Source of the DNA: Vibrio sp. UCD-FRSSP16_30 | GTDB taxonomy: Bacteria; Pseudomonadota; Gammaproteobacteria; Enterobacterales; Vibrionaceae | Reading direction: 5' to 3' | NCBI RefSeq assembly: GCF_001676025.1 | Contig: NZ_LZFW01000057.1 | Span: 123,119-187,118, forward strand | DNA length: 64,000 nucleotides | In this document: positions 38,109 through 48,062 of the stretch, piece after piece | Layout of the letters: each line of letters begins with the position of its first letter | Numbering within the stretch: the stretch's first letter is position 1 | Notes under the pieces: model-generated | Databases searched by the model: none | The model's input: only the letters and a program-made list of their open reading frames with translations | What the model was told of the DNA's origin: nothing | Made by a program: the position numbers and the translations under genes

Positions 38109-39083
38109 TTACTCACTAGTCAACATTCGACTTTTAATTAAGCTAACCATCAATTCTATATGTGCATCATTATCATTTAAACAGGGAATATAGCGGAAAC
38201 TTTCGCCTCCTGCCTCTTTATAGATATCGCTGCACTCTTCAGAGATCTCTTCCAGTGTTTCAAGACAATCAACCGAAAATGCAGGTGCTAAAATATCCAG
38301 TTTTTTAATACCCTGAGCTGGCAATTTTTGCAGTGTTTTATCTGTATAAGGTTGTAACCATTCTTCCCGCCCAAAACGAGACTGATAGGTCATGCCTATT
38401 TTACTAGAGTCTAAACCCAGCTCTTTGCCCAGCAGCTCTGTGGTTGCTTCACAGTGTTGCGGATAAATATCACCGTTATCAGCAAAACGCTTAGGAATGC
38501 CATGATAAGAGCAAAGCAAGTACTCACCTTGACCATGCTCTGCCCATGACTGTCGAATCGAATCTGCCAGAGCTTTGATGTATAGCGGATGGTCATGATA
38601 GCTACTGATGACTTCAAATGAAGGCAGAACCGTAATCTGTTTAAAGGCGAGGCTGAGCCCATCCACTACCGCAGCGGTCGTAGTAGCAGAGTATTGAGGG
38701 TATAAAGGCAGTACCACCACCTTTTCCACTCCTTGCTCAATCAACGACTGCATACCGCAGAGTAAGCTTGGATTACCATAGGTCATACCCAACTCAACAG
38801 GAATGGACAGTTGCTGTTTTAGCTTGGCCGCTTGTCTTTGAGAAAAGACTAACAGCGGTGAGCCCTCCTCCATCCATACACCTTGATAAAGCTTGGCAAC
38901 TTTAGGGGCACGTATCGGTAAAATAATGCCGTGTAATAAAGGACACCATAATAAGCGATTGGTATCGACCACACGCTTATCATGTAAAAATTGACTTAAA
39001 AAACGTTTTATCGCTTTGGGTGTCGCTTCATCGGGTGTTCCTAAGTTGACGAGCAACACGCCTGTTTTTGATTGTACTTGCAT
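38109..39083 (-). CDS. hemH: ferrochelatase
   Basis: 324 residues from ATG 39083 ([20 protein letters not shown]), chosen because AGGG is five bases ahead; a doubled ATG at 39086 is nearly as good, while the frame to 39116 would start inside the adk terminator. Family residues are in [24 protein letters not shown] (catalytic His) and [16 protein letters not shown] (catalytic Glu). It inserts Fe2+ into protoporphyrin IX. It follows adk, as in E. coli. Confidence 0.96.
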   Translation of the reverse strand: MQVQSKTGVLLVNLGTPDEATPKAIKRFLSQFLHDKRVVDTNRLLWCPLLHGIILPIRAPKVAKLYQGVWMEEGSPLLVFSQRQAAKLKQQLSIPVELGMTYGNPSLLCGMQSLIEQGVEKVVVLPLYPQYSATTTAAVVDGLSLAFKQITVLPSFEVISSYHDHPLYIKALADSIRQSWAEHGQGEYLLCSYHGIPKRFADNGDIYPQHCEATTELLGKELGLDSSKIGMTYQSRFGREEWLQPYTDKTLQKLPAQGIKKLDILAPAFSVDCLETLEEISEECSDIYKEAGGESFRYIPCLNDNDAHIELMVSLIKSRMLTSE

Positions 39084-39100
39084 CATTACCCTGACATATA

Positions 39101-39126
39101 AAAAAAGGACGACCAATGGTCGTCCT
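39101..39126 (-). terminator. terminator of adk
   Basis: AGGACGACCA and TGGTCGTCCT form a ten-base-pair stem that runs into T residues on the minus strand. It sits about 20 bases before the hemH start, so hemH either has its own promoter within or after this hairpin or depends on read-through. Confidence 0.85.
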
Positions 39127-39159
39127 CATAATATCTAAATTCGTGGAATAATACGAAGA

Positions 39160-39816
<657 letters not shown>

Positions 39817-39830
39817 TTAAATGTTCTTCT

Positions 39831-39897
39831 TTATACCGAAGCTCACAAAATACAAATAAATCAGTAAGTAACTGATTTTATGTAAGTTTCGGTATAA
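39831..39897. repeat. 67-base nested inverted repeat upstream of adk
   Basis: The outer arms TTATACCGAA and TTCGGTATAA are a perfect ten-base inverted repeat at the two tips. Inside, AAATCAGT and ACTGATTT (39858-39865 and 39871-39878) form a second perfect stem around AAGTA. The compact double hairpin with exact ends looks like a small MITE-like or REP-like element. It could also fold in the adk leader. Confidence 0.6.
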
Positions 39898-39917
39898 GTC
39901 TGCGTTTAATAGTAATT

Positions 39918-39948
39918 AAGCCCAGAATACTATCATAATTCCGGGCTT
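39918..39948 (-). terminator. weak terminator after htpG
   Basis: AAGCCC-AGAAT and ATTC-CGGGCTT form a stem with one mismatch; the T-run on the minus strand is only TTAATT, so termination would be partial. Confidence 0.45.
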
Positions 39949-39982
39949 AATGTTCAGCTTTGCAACGAATCCGCTACATCGC

Positions 39983-41884
39983 TTATTTAGTTAGCAACTG
40001 GTTTACAGCGCTTAAGAACTGACTTGGATCTTCTAGAGAACCACGCTCAGCCAGCATAGCTTGACCAAGTAATAGCTCAACCCAACGACCAAAGGCAATT
40101 TCATCTGCTGTATCTGCCATTTGCTTCACAACGTCATGCTCAGGGTTTAGCTCTAAAATGTACTTCACTTCAGGAGCCGCTTGACCTGCAGCTTCTAGAA
40201 GTTTCGCCATTTGCGTCCCAATTTCCATGTCATCGGTGACTACTACAGCTGGCGTATTTGCAAGCTTGAAGGTAGTGCGAACCTCTTTCACGCGATCGCC
40301 TAGATACTCTTTAGTGCGCTCAACAACAGACTTAAACTCTTGCTCTGTTTCTTTATGCTTGGCTTTTTCTTGCTCGTCTTCAAATTGACCAAGATCCAGA
40401 CCTGCTTTCGTGATTGACTGGAACTGCTTACCATCAAACTCAGTAAGGTAGTTCATTAGCCACTCATCGATGCGATCGTACATTAATACAACCTCAATAC
40501 CTTTCGCTTTAAATTGCTCTAGGTGAGGGCTGTTTTTCGCCGCTGCATAGCTATCAGCAGTAAGGTAATAAATCTTATCTTGACCTTCTTTCATGCGCTC
40601 AATATAACTTGCCAAGCTAACAGATTGCTCGCTGCTGTCGGTTTCTGTTGATGTGAAACGCAGTAGACCCGCAACTTTCTCTTTGTTAGAGAAGTCTTCA
40701 GCAGGACCTTCTTTTAGTACTAGGCCAAATTCTTTCCAGAAAGACAGGTATTTTTCGTCGTCTCTCTTAGCCAGTTTCTCAAGCATGGTTAATACGCGCT
40801 TAGTACACGCATTACGCAGTGATTGAGTCACTTTGTTATCTTGCAGAATTTCACGAGATACGTTCAGTGGTAGATCGTTTGAATCAATCAGACCTTTAAC
40901 AAAACGTAGGTATGACGGCATGAACTGCGCCGCATCATCCATAATAAAGACACGTTGAACATACAGTTTTAGACCGCTTTTATGTTCACGATTCATCATA
41001 TCCCACGGTGCTTTTGCTGGGATGTATAGAAGGCTTGTGTAATCGTTTTTACCTTCTACTTTGTTATGGCTCCACTGCAGTGGATCAGCAAAGTCATTAG
41101 AGATGTGCTTGTAGAACTCATTATATTCTTCATCGGTAATGTCAGACTTAGAGCGAGTCCACAATGCTTGCGCTTTGTTGATTTGTTCCCACGTAGTCTC
41201 TTCGGTTTCATTACCTTCTTCGTCTTTAACTTTAGTTAAGATCGAAACAGGAATACCAATATGGTCAGAGTACTTGCTAATAACATCGCGCAGACGCCAT
41301 TCAGATAAGAACTCTTTACCTTCTTCACGCATATGCAGCACGATATCAGTACCGCGAGATTCTTTAGTGATGTCTTCTATGGTGTAGTCGCCTTCACCAG
41401 CAGAATGCCACTGAACGCCTTGATCTGCTGCAAGACCCGCTGCGCGAGTACGCACTGTCACTGCATCCGCCACAATAAAGGCAGAGTAGAAACCAACACC
41501 AAATTGACCGATCAGTTGAGAGTCTTTTGATTGGTCATCAGACAGTTTAGAGAAAAACTCTGCTGTGCCTGATTTTGCAATCGTACCTAGATGCTCAATA
41601 ACATTTTCACGAGTCATACCAATACCATTATCAGAGATGGTCATGGTGTTGGTTTTTTCGTCAAAAGAAAGTTTCACACCAAGGTCTGCATCCCCTTGGT
41701 ATAAGTCAGTTTGAGATAGAGCTTGAAAGCGCAGTTTATCGGATGCATCTGAAGCGTTTGAGATTAGCTCACGCAAGAAAATTTCTTTATTTGAATACAG
41801 TGAGTGAATCATAAGGTGCAGTAATTGCTTAACCTCTGATTGAAAACCTCGAGTTTCTTTATTCGCTGATACTGTCTCGGTCAT
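39983..41884 (-). CDS. htpG: molecular chaperone HtpG (Hsp90)
   Basis: 633 residues from ATG 41884 ([20 protein letters not shown]), which has GGAG six bases ahead; the frame extends up to 41947 without a ribosome-binding site. GHKL ATPase motifs are [22 protein letters not shown] and [15 protein letters not shown]. Middle and C-terminal domains are complete. It refolds and protects proteins on heat stress. A sigma-32-type promoter precedes it. Divergent from toxR, an arrangement known from Vibrio cholerae. Confidence 0.98.
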   Translation of the reverse strand: MTETVSANKETRGFQSEVKQLLHLMIHSLYSNKEIFLRELISNASDASDKLRFQALSQTDLYQGDADLGVKLSFDEKTNTMTISDNGIGMTRENVIEHLGTIAKSGTAEFFSKLSDDQSKDSQLIGQFGVGFYSAFIVADAVTVRTRAAGLAADQGVQWHSAGEGDYTIEDITKESRGTDIVLHMREEGKEFLSEWRLRDVISKYSDHIGIPVSILTKVKDEEGNETEETTWEQINKAQALWTRSKSDITDEEYNEFYKHISNDFADPLQWSHNKVEGKNDYTSLLYIPAKAPWDMMNREHKSGLKLYVQRVFIMDDAAQFMPSYLRFVKGLIDSNDLPLNVSREILQDNKVTQSLRNACTKRVLTMLEKLAKRDDEKYLSFWKEFGLVLKEGPAEDFSNKEKVAGLLRFTSTETDSSEQSVSLASYIERMKEGQDKIYYLTADSYAAAKNSPHLEQFKAKGIEVVLMYDRIDEWLMNYLTEFDGKQFQSITKAGLDLGQFEDEQEKAKHKETEQEFKSVVERTKEYLGDRVKEVRTTFKLANTPAVVVTDDMEIGTQMAKLLEAAGQAAPEVKYILELNPEHDVVKQMADTADEIAFGRWVELLLGQAMLAERGSLEDPSQFLSAVNQLLTK

Positions 41885-41959
41885 ATTGACTCCATGTGTT
41901 TTGTTACAAATAAGTGCATCAGGGCGCATATTCGTTAGTACTTGCATTTATGAAGCAAG

Positions 41960-41987
41960 AGATAAGGGTCTATTGAGTAATTTCAAG
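41960..41987 (-). promoter_or_regulatory. sigma-32 (heat-shock) promoter of htpG
   Basis: On the minus strand CTTGAAA (41981-41987 on plus) is followed after 12-13 bases by CCCTTATCT, close to the CTTGAAA / CCCCATNT consensus of RpoH promoters. The start would lie about 70 bases before the htpG ATG. Confidence 0.7.
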
Positions 41988-42134
41988 GTCAAATGTGACA
42001 AAAAACTGTTTTTTAGAAAAAATTTTATTATGCTATGCCTGTCATTCGCTATAAATGCGATTCATCTCACACTGCATAAAGAATGAGTGCGGCGCTTTCA
42101 GGAAACATGCAGGTAAAAATCAAAGAAGATCTAA

Positions 42135-42995
42135 ATGAGCAAAATCGGTATTAAATACGTACTGGCCCAGAAGTATATTTTTGATCCAAAAAGCAACTCA
42201 CTTATCGACCAATCAGATGACGATAGTTTAGTGCGACTTGGTAGTAACGAAAGTCGAATTCTGCTGTTGCTGTGCGAACATCACAATGAAGTCGTAACCC
42301 GAGATCAATTGCATGAATTTGTTTGGCGAGACCAAGGTTTTCAAGTTGATGACTCAAGCCTAACTCAGGCGATTTCTACCCTGAGAAAGATGCTAAAAGA
42401 CTCAACAAAATCACCAGAGTTTGTCAAAACTGTGCCTAAGCGTGGTTATCAATTGATCTCATCAGTTGAACCTCAAACGCTAGAGAGTTTGCAAGAAGAA
42501 GCAACGACTTTTGAAGCCGAGCCTGCACTCGCCTCGATAACAACAGCGACCGCCACTACAACAGTAGAACCGACTATTGCCCCAACCCCTGAGCCAAAAA
42601 AACAAGCGTTTTGGACCTGTTGGGACACGAATACCCGTATTATTCTAGTCATCGCCTTATTATTGCCGATTATTGCACTAGTCATACCAAACTCAGCACC
42701 GGCATCATTTCGCTCAGTAACGGTAGTTAATGATATTCCGGTTAAGACTACGGAAGGACATCCGCCACTAACTCAGTGGGTAGACAGCATTAAAACCTGT
42801 GTAAACTACTATGTGGAAACCTACCCTAATGAATCAGCGCCTGTAGAAGTCATCGCTACGGCAAGTCAGTCTCAACAGCTATTTTTAAGCTACATACATC
42901 GATCAGAATTTACATCAGAAAATAGCACCGTACGTTTAGTCGCAGATCAACAAGATCTCGCTCAGATCTGTGCCACAGGAGATCATAAAAAATGA
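42135..42995 (+). CDS. toxR: transmembrane transcription regulator ToxR
   Basis: 286 residues. An OmpR-type winged helix fills 1-115 (NESRILLLLCEHHNEVVTRDQLHEFVW, then SLTQAISTLRKMLKDS and KTVPKRGYQLIS). A linker rich in Thr, Ala and Pro follows (about 120-160), one membrane helix (about 170-187), then a periplasmic domain with two cysteines (about 222 and 279) that likely form the regulatory disulfide. It controls outer-membrane porins and other surface genes; no toxin gene is present here. Its end overlaps toxS by four bases. Confidence 0.95.
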   Translation: MSKIGIKYVLAQKYIFDPKSNSLIDQSDDDSLVRLGSNESRILLLLCEHHNEVVTRDQLHEFVWRDQGFQVDDSSLTQAISTLRKMLKDSTKSPEFVKTVPKRGYQLISSVEPQTLESLQEEATTFEAEPALASITTATATTTVEPTIAPTPEPKKQAFWTCWDTNTRIILVIALLLPIIALVIPNSAPASFRSVTVVNDIPVKTTEGHPPLTQWVDSIKTCVNYYVETYPNESAPVEVIATASQSQQLFLSYIHRSEFTSENSTVRLVADQQDLAQICATGDHKK

Positions 42996-43516
42996 ATCAG
43001 CGTATAGCGTTAATTCTATTAGCCATTTCTGCTGTCGTGAGTGGTTGGTTGTATTGGGGAAGCGATGTCAAAGTCGAGCAGGTGTTAACTTCTCGTGAGT
43101 GGCAAACTAATCTAGATGCGGTTATTCATACAGAACAAATTGATGATAGCATTGGACCATTGAGAAAAGTTCATGTCACATCAAATGTAAAATACCTAAA
43201 AAATGGTGAATACATTCGTTCATCTCGAGTTCAATTGTTCACTAAAGATAAAACAGAAACTCATACTTTGAATATTGCAGAGTCAGGTACTTGGGAATTA
43301 AGTGATGATTATTTATTAATCAGCCTTAAAGACTTTAAGCAATCCCCTGCGATTGATAGCCAAGCCTTTAATGAAACTCAACTCGGCCACATAAAACAAA
43401 TGTTGCGTACCGACGCTCAGCAAAGCCGTAAAGTCGATATTATTAATGAGAACTCTATTTTGCTCACTAGTTTAGGACATGGTTCTAGAATATTAATTTC
43501 TACCCCAGCAATGTAA
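42992..43516 (+). CDS. toxS: ToxR-stabilising protein ToxS
   Basis: 174 residues with an N-terminal membrane anchor (RIALILLAISAVVSGWLYW) and a periplasmic domain with DDSIGPLRKVHVTSNVKYLKN. ToxS binds the periplasmic part of ToxR, protects it from proteolysis and takes part in bile sensing. The ATGA overlap with toxR indicates coupled translation. Confidence 0.94.
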   Translation: MNQRIALILLAISAVVSGWLYWGSDVKVEQVLTSREWQTNLDAVIHTEQIDDSIGPLRKVHVTSNVKYLKNGEYIRSSRVQLFTKDKTETHTLNIAESGTWELSDDYLLISLKDFKQSPAIDSQAFNETQLGHIKQMLRTDAQQSRKVDIINENSILLTSLGHGSRILISTPAM

Positions 43517-43520
43517 CTAT

Positions 43521-43578
43521 CAAGTACACCAATAAAAAAGGGGACATTTATTGTCTCCTTTTTTTATTGGTGTACTTG
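43521..43578. terminator. long bidirectional terminator between toxS and yfcE
   Basis: CAAGTACACCAATAAAAAAG-GGGACA and TGTCTCC-TTTTTTATTGGTGTACTTG make a stem of about 26 base pairs around TTTAT, with an A-tract and T-tract built into it. It sits between converging genes and would end both transcripts. It is unusually long for a simple terminator. Confidence 0.85.
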
Positions 43579-43583
43579 CTGAC

Positions 43584-44129
43584 TTATATTTGAGTCTCAG
43601 CTAATACTTGCCCTTCAAAGCTCAGCACACTCAGTGTCTTATCATTTAATAGACCGTAGCTTGCAACATTGCCGCCTTTTGGCAAAGTACTCGAACCTGG
43701 GTTAAACAGAATATATTCCCCCTTGCTCTCGGCTACCGGTAAATGAGTATGACCATGCGCTAATACGTCACCTTGTTTCAAATGAGGTAGCTTGCTTTGG
43801 TTGTATAAATGGCCATGAGTTAGAAACAATCGCTGACCACCTTCTAATAACACCATCGCAAAGTCGCTCATGATAGGAAAATCCAATAACATTTGATCAA
43901 CTTCGCTATCGCAGTTTCCTCGAACGCAGATGATGTCATCTTTATACTCGTTCAATAGCAAAGCAACTTCCGCTGGCGCATACGCTTTCGGAACTGGGTT
44001 TCTCGGTCCATGATTAAGAATGTCGCCCAATAAAACAAAATGTTCAGCACCAGAGGCTTTATACGCTTCAAGCACTTTTTTTGTTGATGCTAAACAGCCA
44101 TGTAAATCAGAAGCAAAAAACAGTTTCAT
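43584..44129 (-). CDS. yfcE: metallophosphodiesterase YfcE
   Basis: 181 residues, calcineurin-like phosphoesterase. Metal ligands are in FASDLHGC, LGDILNHGPRN, VRGNCDSEVD, LTHGHLY and HGHTHLPV. E. coli YfcE hydrolyses phosphodiester test substrates; the natural substrate is not known. Monocistronic, converging on toxRS. Confidence 0.9.
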   Translation of the reverse strand: MKLFFASDLHGCLASTKKVLEAYKASGAEHFVLLGDILNHGPRNPVPKAYAPAEVALLLNEYKDDIICVRGNCDSEVDQMLLDFPIMSDFAMVLLEGGQRLFLTHGHLYNQSKLPHLKQGDVLAHGHTHLPVAESKGEYILFNPGSSTLPKGGNVASYGLLNDKTLSVLSFEGQVLAETQI

Positions 44130-44224
44130 AGTGAATCACTCTATCATTGTAAATTTGCCAAGAGTGTAACAATCGCATGAGTGTTGCACCAGAGACAAAA
44201 GAGCCACATCACACATCGCTTTCT

Positions 44225-44632
44225 TTACTCTGAATCTAAAACCATGCCTTTAATTACGATATTGTTATAGCTCACCATACCCAGCACTTTGCCCTCACTC
44301 ACCACCGGAGCACGGCTAATGCCAAATCGCTCAAAAAGGCGCGCGCAATATTTAACATTCATATCCGGTGAAATACACAATGCCGGCTTGCTCATAATTT
44401 CATAGACATTCGTTCGCGCAGGTGAGCGATTTTGCGCCAATACTTTTTTGGCAATATCATTCATCAAAACCACGCCGTATTCATCGTCATCATGGCGCTT
44501 ATTCACAATCAAGGCTTTCACCTCGTTATCACGCGCAATACCAATCGCCTCTTGCACTGTCATCAAGCCATCAACAACGGCATAAGTGGCAGACATGACG
44601 TCCCGAACCTTTCGATTTACATGGCCTTTCAT
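44225..44632 (-). CDS. tandem CBS-domain protein
   Basis: 135 residues made almost entirely of two CBS domains: VRDVMSATYAVVDGLMTVQEA...VKALIVNK, and VYEIMSKPALCISPDMNV...ISRAPVVSEGKVLGMVSYNNIVIKG. CBS pairs bind adenine nucleotides and often regulate transporters. It is the last gene of the DUF1538 operon and overlaps the PII-like gene by four bases, so it probably senses energy state for the two DUF1538 membrane proteins (inference). Confidence 0.88.
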   Translation of the reverse strand: MKGHVNRKVRDVMSATYAVVDGLMTVQEAIGIARDNEVKALIVNKRHDDDEYGVVLMNDIAKKVLAQNRSPARTNVYEIMSKPALCISPDMNVKYCARLFERFGISRAPVVSEGKVLGMVSYNNIVIKGMVLDSE

Positions 44633-44979
44633 ATTTCCCCCTCGACCATTTTGGTCAATGTTTCGACTTGATGAGCAACCCCAACCGCATCTTCCACATC
44701 AATTTGCACCGCAATGCCCTGCCCTGGCTGTTGATCAAACTCACCAATATCACTGATTTTTTCGAGGATTCTACGAGATAGGTGCTCCTCTACCACAAAC
44801 AGCAGTACATCCTTTTGCACCTCTAACGTTAAGCCCAAAAAGGTGCGCTTTTTGTTAAGTCCTTCCCCTCGTGCATTACTGATCACCGTAGCACCTGTTG
44901 CGCCTGCGGTTCTTGCCGCATCCAAAACCGCATCGGTTCGGGTGTCTTCAACAAAGGCTAATATCAATTTAAATCTCAT
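44629..44979 (-). CDS. PII-like signalling protein (GlnB superfamily)
   Basis: 116 residues beginning [26 protein letters not shown], followed by GATGATVISNARGEGL, the ferredoxin-like pattern of the PII superfamily. The T-loop lacks the uridylylated Tyr environment of GlnB and reads KKRTFLGLTLEVQKDVLL, so it is a divergent PII and not the nitrogen regulator itself. It overlaps the DUF1538 gene before it by 11 bases and the CBS gene after it by four. Likely ligand-sensing subunit of the transporter. Confidence 0.82.
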   Translation of the reverse strand: MRFKLILAFVEDTRTDAVLDAARTAGATGATVISNARGEGLNKKRTFLGLTLEVQKDVLLFVVEEHLSRRILEKISDIGEFDQQPGQGIAVQIDVEDAVGVAHQVETLTKMVEGEI

Positions 44980-45772
44980 TAGAGTCCTCCTTTATAGGAC
45001 AGCGCTGGTTTAGCCAGCGTGTGATCTGTGCGTATCCCATAACGGTAATAATGGGAAACAAACTGGCAAATGCGATTAAGCCAAAGCCATCAATTAATGG
45101 GCTTCGACCCGGAACCGTTGAAGCTAATCCAAGCCCAAGCGCTGTGACTAAGGGGACGGTGACCGTTGAGGTCGTCACTCCGCCACTGTCATAAGCCAGC
45201 GGGACAATCATCGCAGGGGCTAAATAGGTCTGAATAATCACAATCAGATAACCGACGATTATGTAGTAATGAATAGGGTCGCCTGCCACAATTCGGTAAC
45301 AGCCTAAAGTGATGCCAAATGCCACACCAAGTGCCACCGCGAGGCGCAGTCCATTGACCTTGATGCTGCCACCTGAGACTTGATTGGCTTTAATCGCAAC
45401 CGCAATTAAAGACGGCTCGGCAACGGTGGTACTAAAGCCAATACAAAAAGCGAACAGATAGACCCAGTAGTAATCAAACCATTGTAAAACCCCAAGATCG
45501 GACAAACGCATCTCTTGTAAAAACTCAGGCGTAGTGAGCTGCATTGCCATCGTTTCCCCTAAAGGAAATAAAGCCGCTTCCAAGCCAATGAGAAACAGAG
45601 CCAATCCAATAATGACCAATACGAAACCTAAAAGTACTGACGGCAAGTTACGGATAGGACGGCGCAATACCGCTATTTGAAAAGTAAACAGGATTACTGC
45701 AATGGGAAGAATATCCAGTACCGTAGAGGCAAATACATTAATGGTGTGAGTTAAAGTGATCATGACAGCCAT
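44969..45772 (-). CDS. DUF1538 membrane protein, second of a pair
   Basis: 267 residues with about seven membrane helices. It is a paralogue of its neighbour: both carry a [19 protein letters not shown] motif and the block [20 protein letters not shown], then a [14 protein letters not shown] ending. DUF1538 pairs named UmpAB in Halomonas were reported to act together as a Na+(Li+,K+)/H+ antiporter; by that precedent this is one half of a cation/proton exchanger. The overlap of 13 bases with the first gene supports a fixed stoichiometry. Confidence 0.8.
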   Translation of the reverse strand: MAVMITLTHTINVFASTVLDILPIAVILFTFQIAVLRRPIRNLPSVLLGFVLVIIGLALFLIGLEAALFPLGETMAMQLTTPEFLQEMRLSDLGVLQWFDYYWVYLFAFCIGFSTTVAEPSLIAVAIKANQVSGGSIKVNGLRLAVALGVAFGITLGCYRIVAGDPIHYYIIVGYLIVIIQTYLAPAMIVPLAYDSGGVTTSTVTVPLVTALGLGLASTVPGRSPLIDGFGLIAFASLFPIITVMGYAQITRWLNQRCPIKEDSNEI

Positions 45773-46485
45773 ACTCCATAAAGCATGACAAAGATCATCG
45801 GTAGCAAAGAGGCAAAGGCAATTAAACCAAAACCATCGACCATAGGGTTTCGTCCCTTAATCGAAGAGGCAAGCCCAACCCCCAGAGCGGTCACTAAAGG
45901 GACAGTAATGGTTGAAGTGGTCACGCCACCAGAGTCATAGGCAATACCAATAATGCTCTCTGGTGCAAAAAAAGTGAGACATACCACCAGCAAATAACCA
46001 CTAATGATCATGATGTGTATAGGCCAACCTTTTAGTATGCGATAGACCCCAAGCACCAACGCGCAGCCCACAGATAATGCGACTGTCAGTCTAAGGTTAT
46101 CAGCATAAGTTTGCATGCTCTCCAAGCCAAGCTTGATGATGCCCTCTTCTGCTGCCACTTGCGCCGCTTCCATCGCAACCGCAGTCAGTGCTGGCTCTGC
46201 AATGGTGGTGCCAAATCCAAGGCAGAATGAAAAAAACAACAACCAACAGACACTGCCTTTACGAGCAAAAGCTTGCGCCATAGACTCACCAATTGGAAAC
46301 AGTCCCATGTTAAGGCCTAACACAAATAAGGTTAGCCCTAACACCACCAATAACATGCCAATTAGAATGGTAAAAAAGTACGGTAACGGTTGCTGTAGGA
46401 TCACCAACTGAAAAAATGCCACCACCAATACAATGGGGGTCAGATCTTTTGCACTATCAATAAAAGATCGCAGAAAGGCATGCAT
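45760..46485 (-). CDS. DUF1538 membrane protein, first of a pair
   Basis: 241 residues with about six or seven membrane helices and the DUF1538 marks [35 protein letters not shown] and [13 protein letters not shown]. It differs from its partner by a longer [18 protein letters not shown] insertion in mid-protein. First gene of the four-gene operon; 247 bases with no gene lie between it and the divergent epimerase gene. Probable partner subunit of the neighbouring DUF1538 protein. Confidence 0.8.
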   Translation of the reverse strand: MHAFLRSFIDSAKDLTPIVLVVAFFQLVILQQPLPYFFTILIGMLLVVLGLTLFVLGLNMGLFPIGESMAQAFARKGSVCWLLFFSFCLGFGTTIAEPALTAVAMEAAQVAAEEGIIKLGLESMQTYADNLRLTVALSVGCALVLGVYRILKGWPIHIMIISGYLLVVCLTFFAPESIIGIAYDSGGVTTSTITVPLVTALGVGLASSIKGRNPMVDGFGLIAFASLLPMIFVMLYGVWLS

Positions 46486-46732
46486 CAGCGGTAACTGTTC
46501 CTTATAGATTGGATACTTCGTATGATGGAATAGTCTTTATAATGTCACTATGGTCAATATTTCGACGGCAAGGTGTGATGTAAAGCCAGAAATACGATCT
46601 CTATAATTATAGGTTTTACCCACAAGGTGCTAGGTTAGTAGCACGGTGTTTTCGTCACGTCGTATAAATAATAGTGTGTAGTTACTCATTTCGCTTACAC
46701 AGCACTATTTCATTATTTTATTTGGAGCAGGT

Positions 46733-47641
46733 ATGAACATATTGATTACTGGAGGCACTGGGTTTATTGGTCGCGCCTTGATCAAACAGCTAATACCTCA
46801 CCAAATGACGATCTTAACCAGAGATTGTGAGCATGCGGCAAGTCAGTTCAAACATGTTAATCCTAACTGCTTAAAGCTAATTGCATCTTTAGATGCTATT
46901 GATGATGTTTCAGAGTTTGACGCTATTATTAACTTGGCTGGCGAACCCATCGCCAATCAGCGTTGGTCAGACAGCCAAAAGAAGCTTATTTGTGATAGTC
47001 GATGGCAAATTACCCAGAGATTGGTTGAGCTCATTAATCAAAGTGACAATCCACCGGCCGTTTTGATTAATGGCTCGGCTGTTGGTATCTATGGCGATCA
47101 AAAACAGCTTATTGTCACTGAAGATACACCGTATAAATCGGATGGATTTCCCCATTATGTTTGCCAAAAATGGGAGCAATTAGCCAATCAAGTGGTTAAT
47201 AATTCAACTCGCGTAGCCATCCTTAGAACCGGTATCGTATTAGGTGAAAATGGAGGCGCTTTAGATAAGATGTTGTTGCCATATAAACTTGGACTGGGTG
47301 GTCCTTTTGGCGCAGGGCAACAATACATGCCTTGGATTCATATCCAAGATATGGTTCGTGCCATTCAGTTTCTGCTAGAAACGCCCAATTGCAGTGGTCC
47401 GTTTAATATGGTGGCTCCCCACCCAGTGACAAACAAAGAGTTCAGCCAAACGTTAGCCAAAACCCTCGCCAGACCACATTTTCTTTTTACTCCAAGATTT
47501 GTCATGCAACTGGCACTTGGTGAGTCGTGTTGCCTACTGTTTGACAGTGTCAAAGCCAAGCCGAAACGATTAACGGAAATGGGCTTTAGGTTTACTTATT
47601 CTCGGCTGCAACCAGCACTGACACAGCTATTGCCACGCTAA
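46733..47641 (+). CDS. yfcH: TIGR01777-type NAD-dependent epimerase (YfcH-like)
   Basis: 302 residues. The SDR dinucleotide motif is ITGGTGFIGRAL (4-15), the active-site region has GSAVGIYGDQ with the YxxxK-like Y...VCQKWE, and the C-terminal DUF1731 part is complete. TTTGGAGCAGGT precedes the ATG. YfcH-type proteins are cell-division or sugar-epimerase-like enzymes of unknown substrate. Confidence 0.9.
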   Translation: MNILITGGTGFIGRALIKQLIPHQMTILTRDCEHAASQFKHVNPNCLKLIASLDAIDDVSEFDAIINLAGEPIANQRWSDSQKKLICDSRWQITQRLVELINQSDNPPAVLINGSAVGIYGDQKQLIVTEDTPYKSDGFPHYVCQKWEQLANQVVNNSTRVAILRTGIVLGENGGALDKMLLPYKLGLGGPFGAGQQYMPWIHIQDMVRAIQFLLETPNCSGPFNMVAPHPVTNKEFSQTLAKTLARPHFLFTPRFVMQLALGESCCLLFDSVKAKPKRLTEMGFRFTYSRLQPALTQLLPR

Positions 47642-47826
47642 TAATCGTAAAAAACAAGTGATAAGTAGAATTAGATAAATTGAAATTTATGACTATTTAC
47701 ACAACAAATTAACAAGTTTTATTAAAGCAATTTCATAAAAGTTCTCTTTCGCCATAAATATGTAATAAAAGTTGGGCAAAATAGCGTCTATCACAGTTAA
47801 TCCTATTACAGGTTGCAAAGGACGAG

Positions 47827-47892
47827 ATGTCTTTAAACAAACTTAATTGGTTAAGTGTAGGGGTTGTGGTTCTTGTATTAGTACTATTGTAA
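47827..47892 (+). CDS. 21-residue hydrophobic micropeptide
   Basis: ATG 47827 has AAAGGA six bases ahead and the frame ends at TAA 47890-47892. The peptide has a short polar start (MSLNKLNW) and then about 13 residues of Val, Leu and Gly (SVGVVVLVLVLL), so it would be a single membrane helix. GTAGGGGTT (47857-47865) and AACCCCTAC (47891-47899) can pair across the coding part. A terminator follows at 47919. I know no named family for it. The surrounding gap (47642-48062) holds no other gene. Confidence 0.55.
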   Translation: MSLNKLNWLSVGVVVLVLVLL

Positions 47893-47918
47893 CCCCTACT
47901 ACAACCAAGCCTACCAAA

Positions 47919-47971
47919 GCTCAGGTTCACTCCGTTATCTATCTATTTAACGCGAATGACCTGAGTTTTTT
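47919..47971 (+). terminator. terminator of the micropeptide transcript
   Basis: CTCAGGT (47920-47926) pairs with ACCTGAG (47959-47965), with an inner stem CGTTA/TAACG, followed by TTTTTT. It ends a short transcript that starts somewhere before 47827 and lies about 90 bases upstream of cnoX, so cnoX must have its own promoter. Confidence 0.75.
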
Positions 47972-48062
47972 GTTTCTAATCAAGTCACACCTTGAGATTG
48001 CCTAAACTAACCCAATCTATAAAGTAATTAGCGTAACTACTCTTAGTCTAGGAACAACCACC

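Noticed and set aside
42135..43516. toxRS as a sign of a virulence island
   Set aside because: ToxRS is ancestral in Vibrionaceae and no toxin, pilus or phage gene is next to it; it sits in core synteny with htpG.
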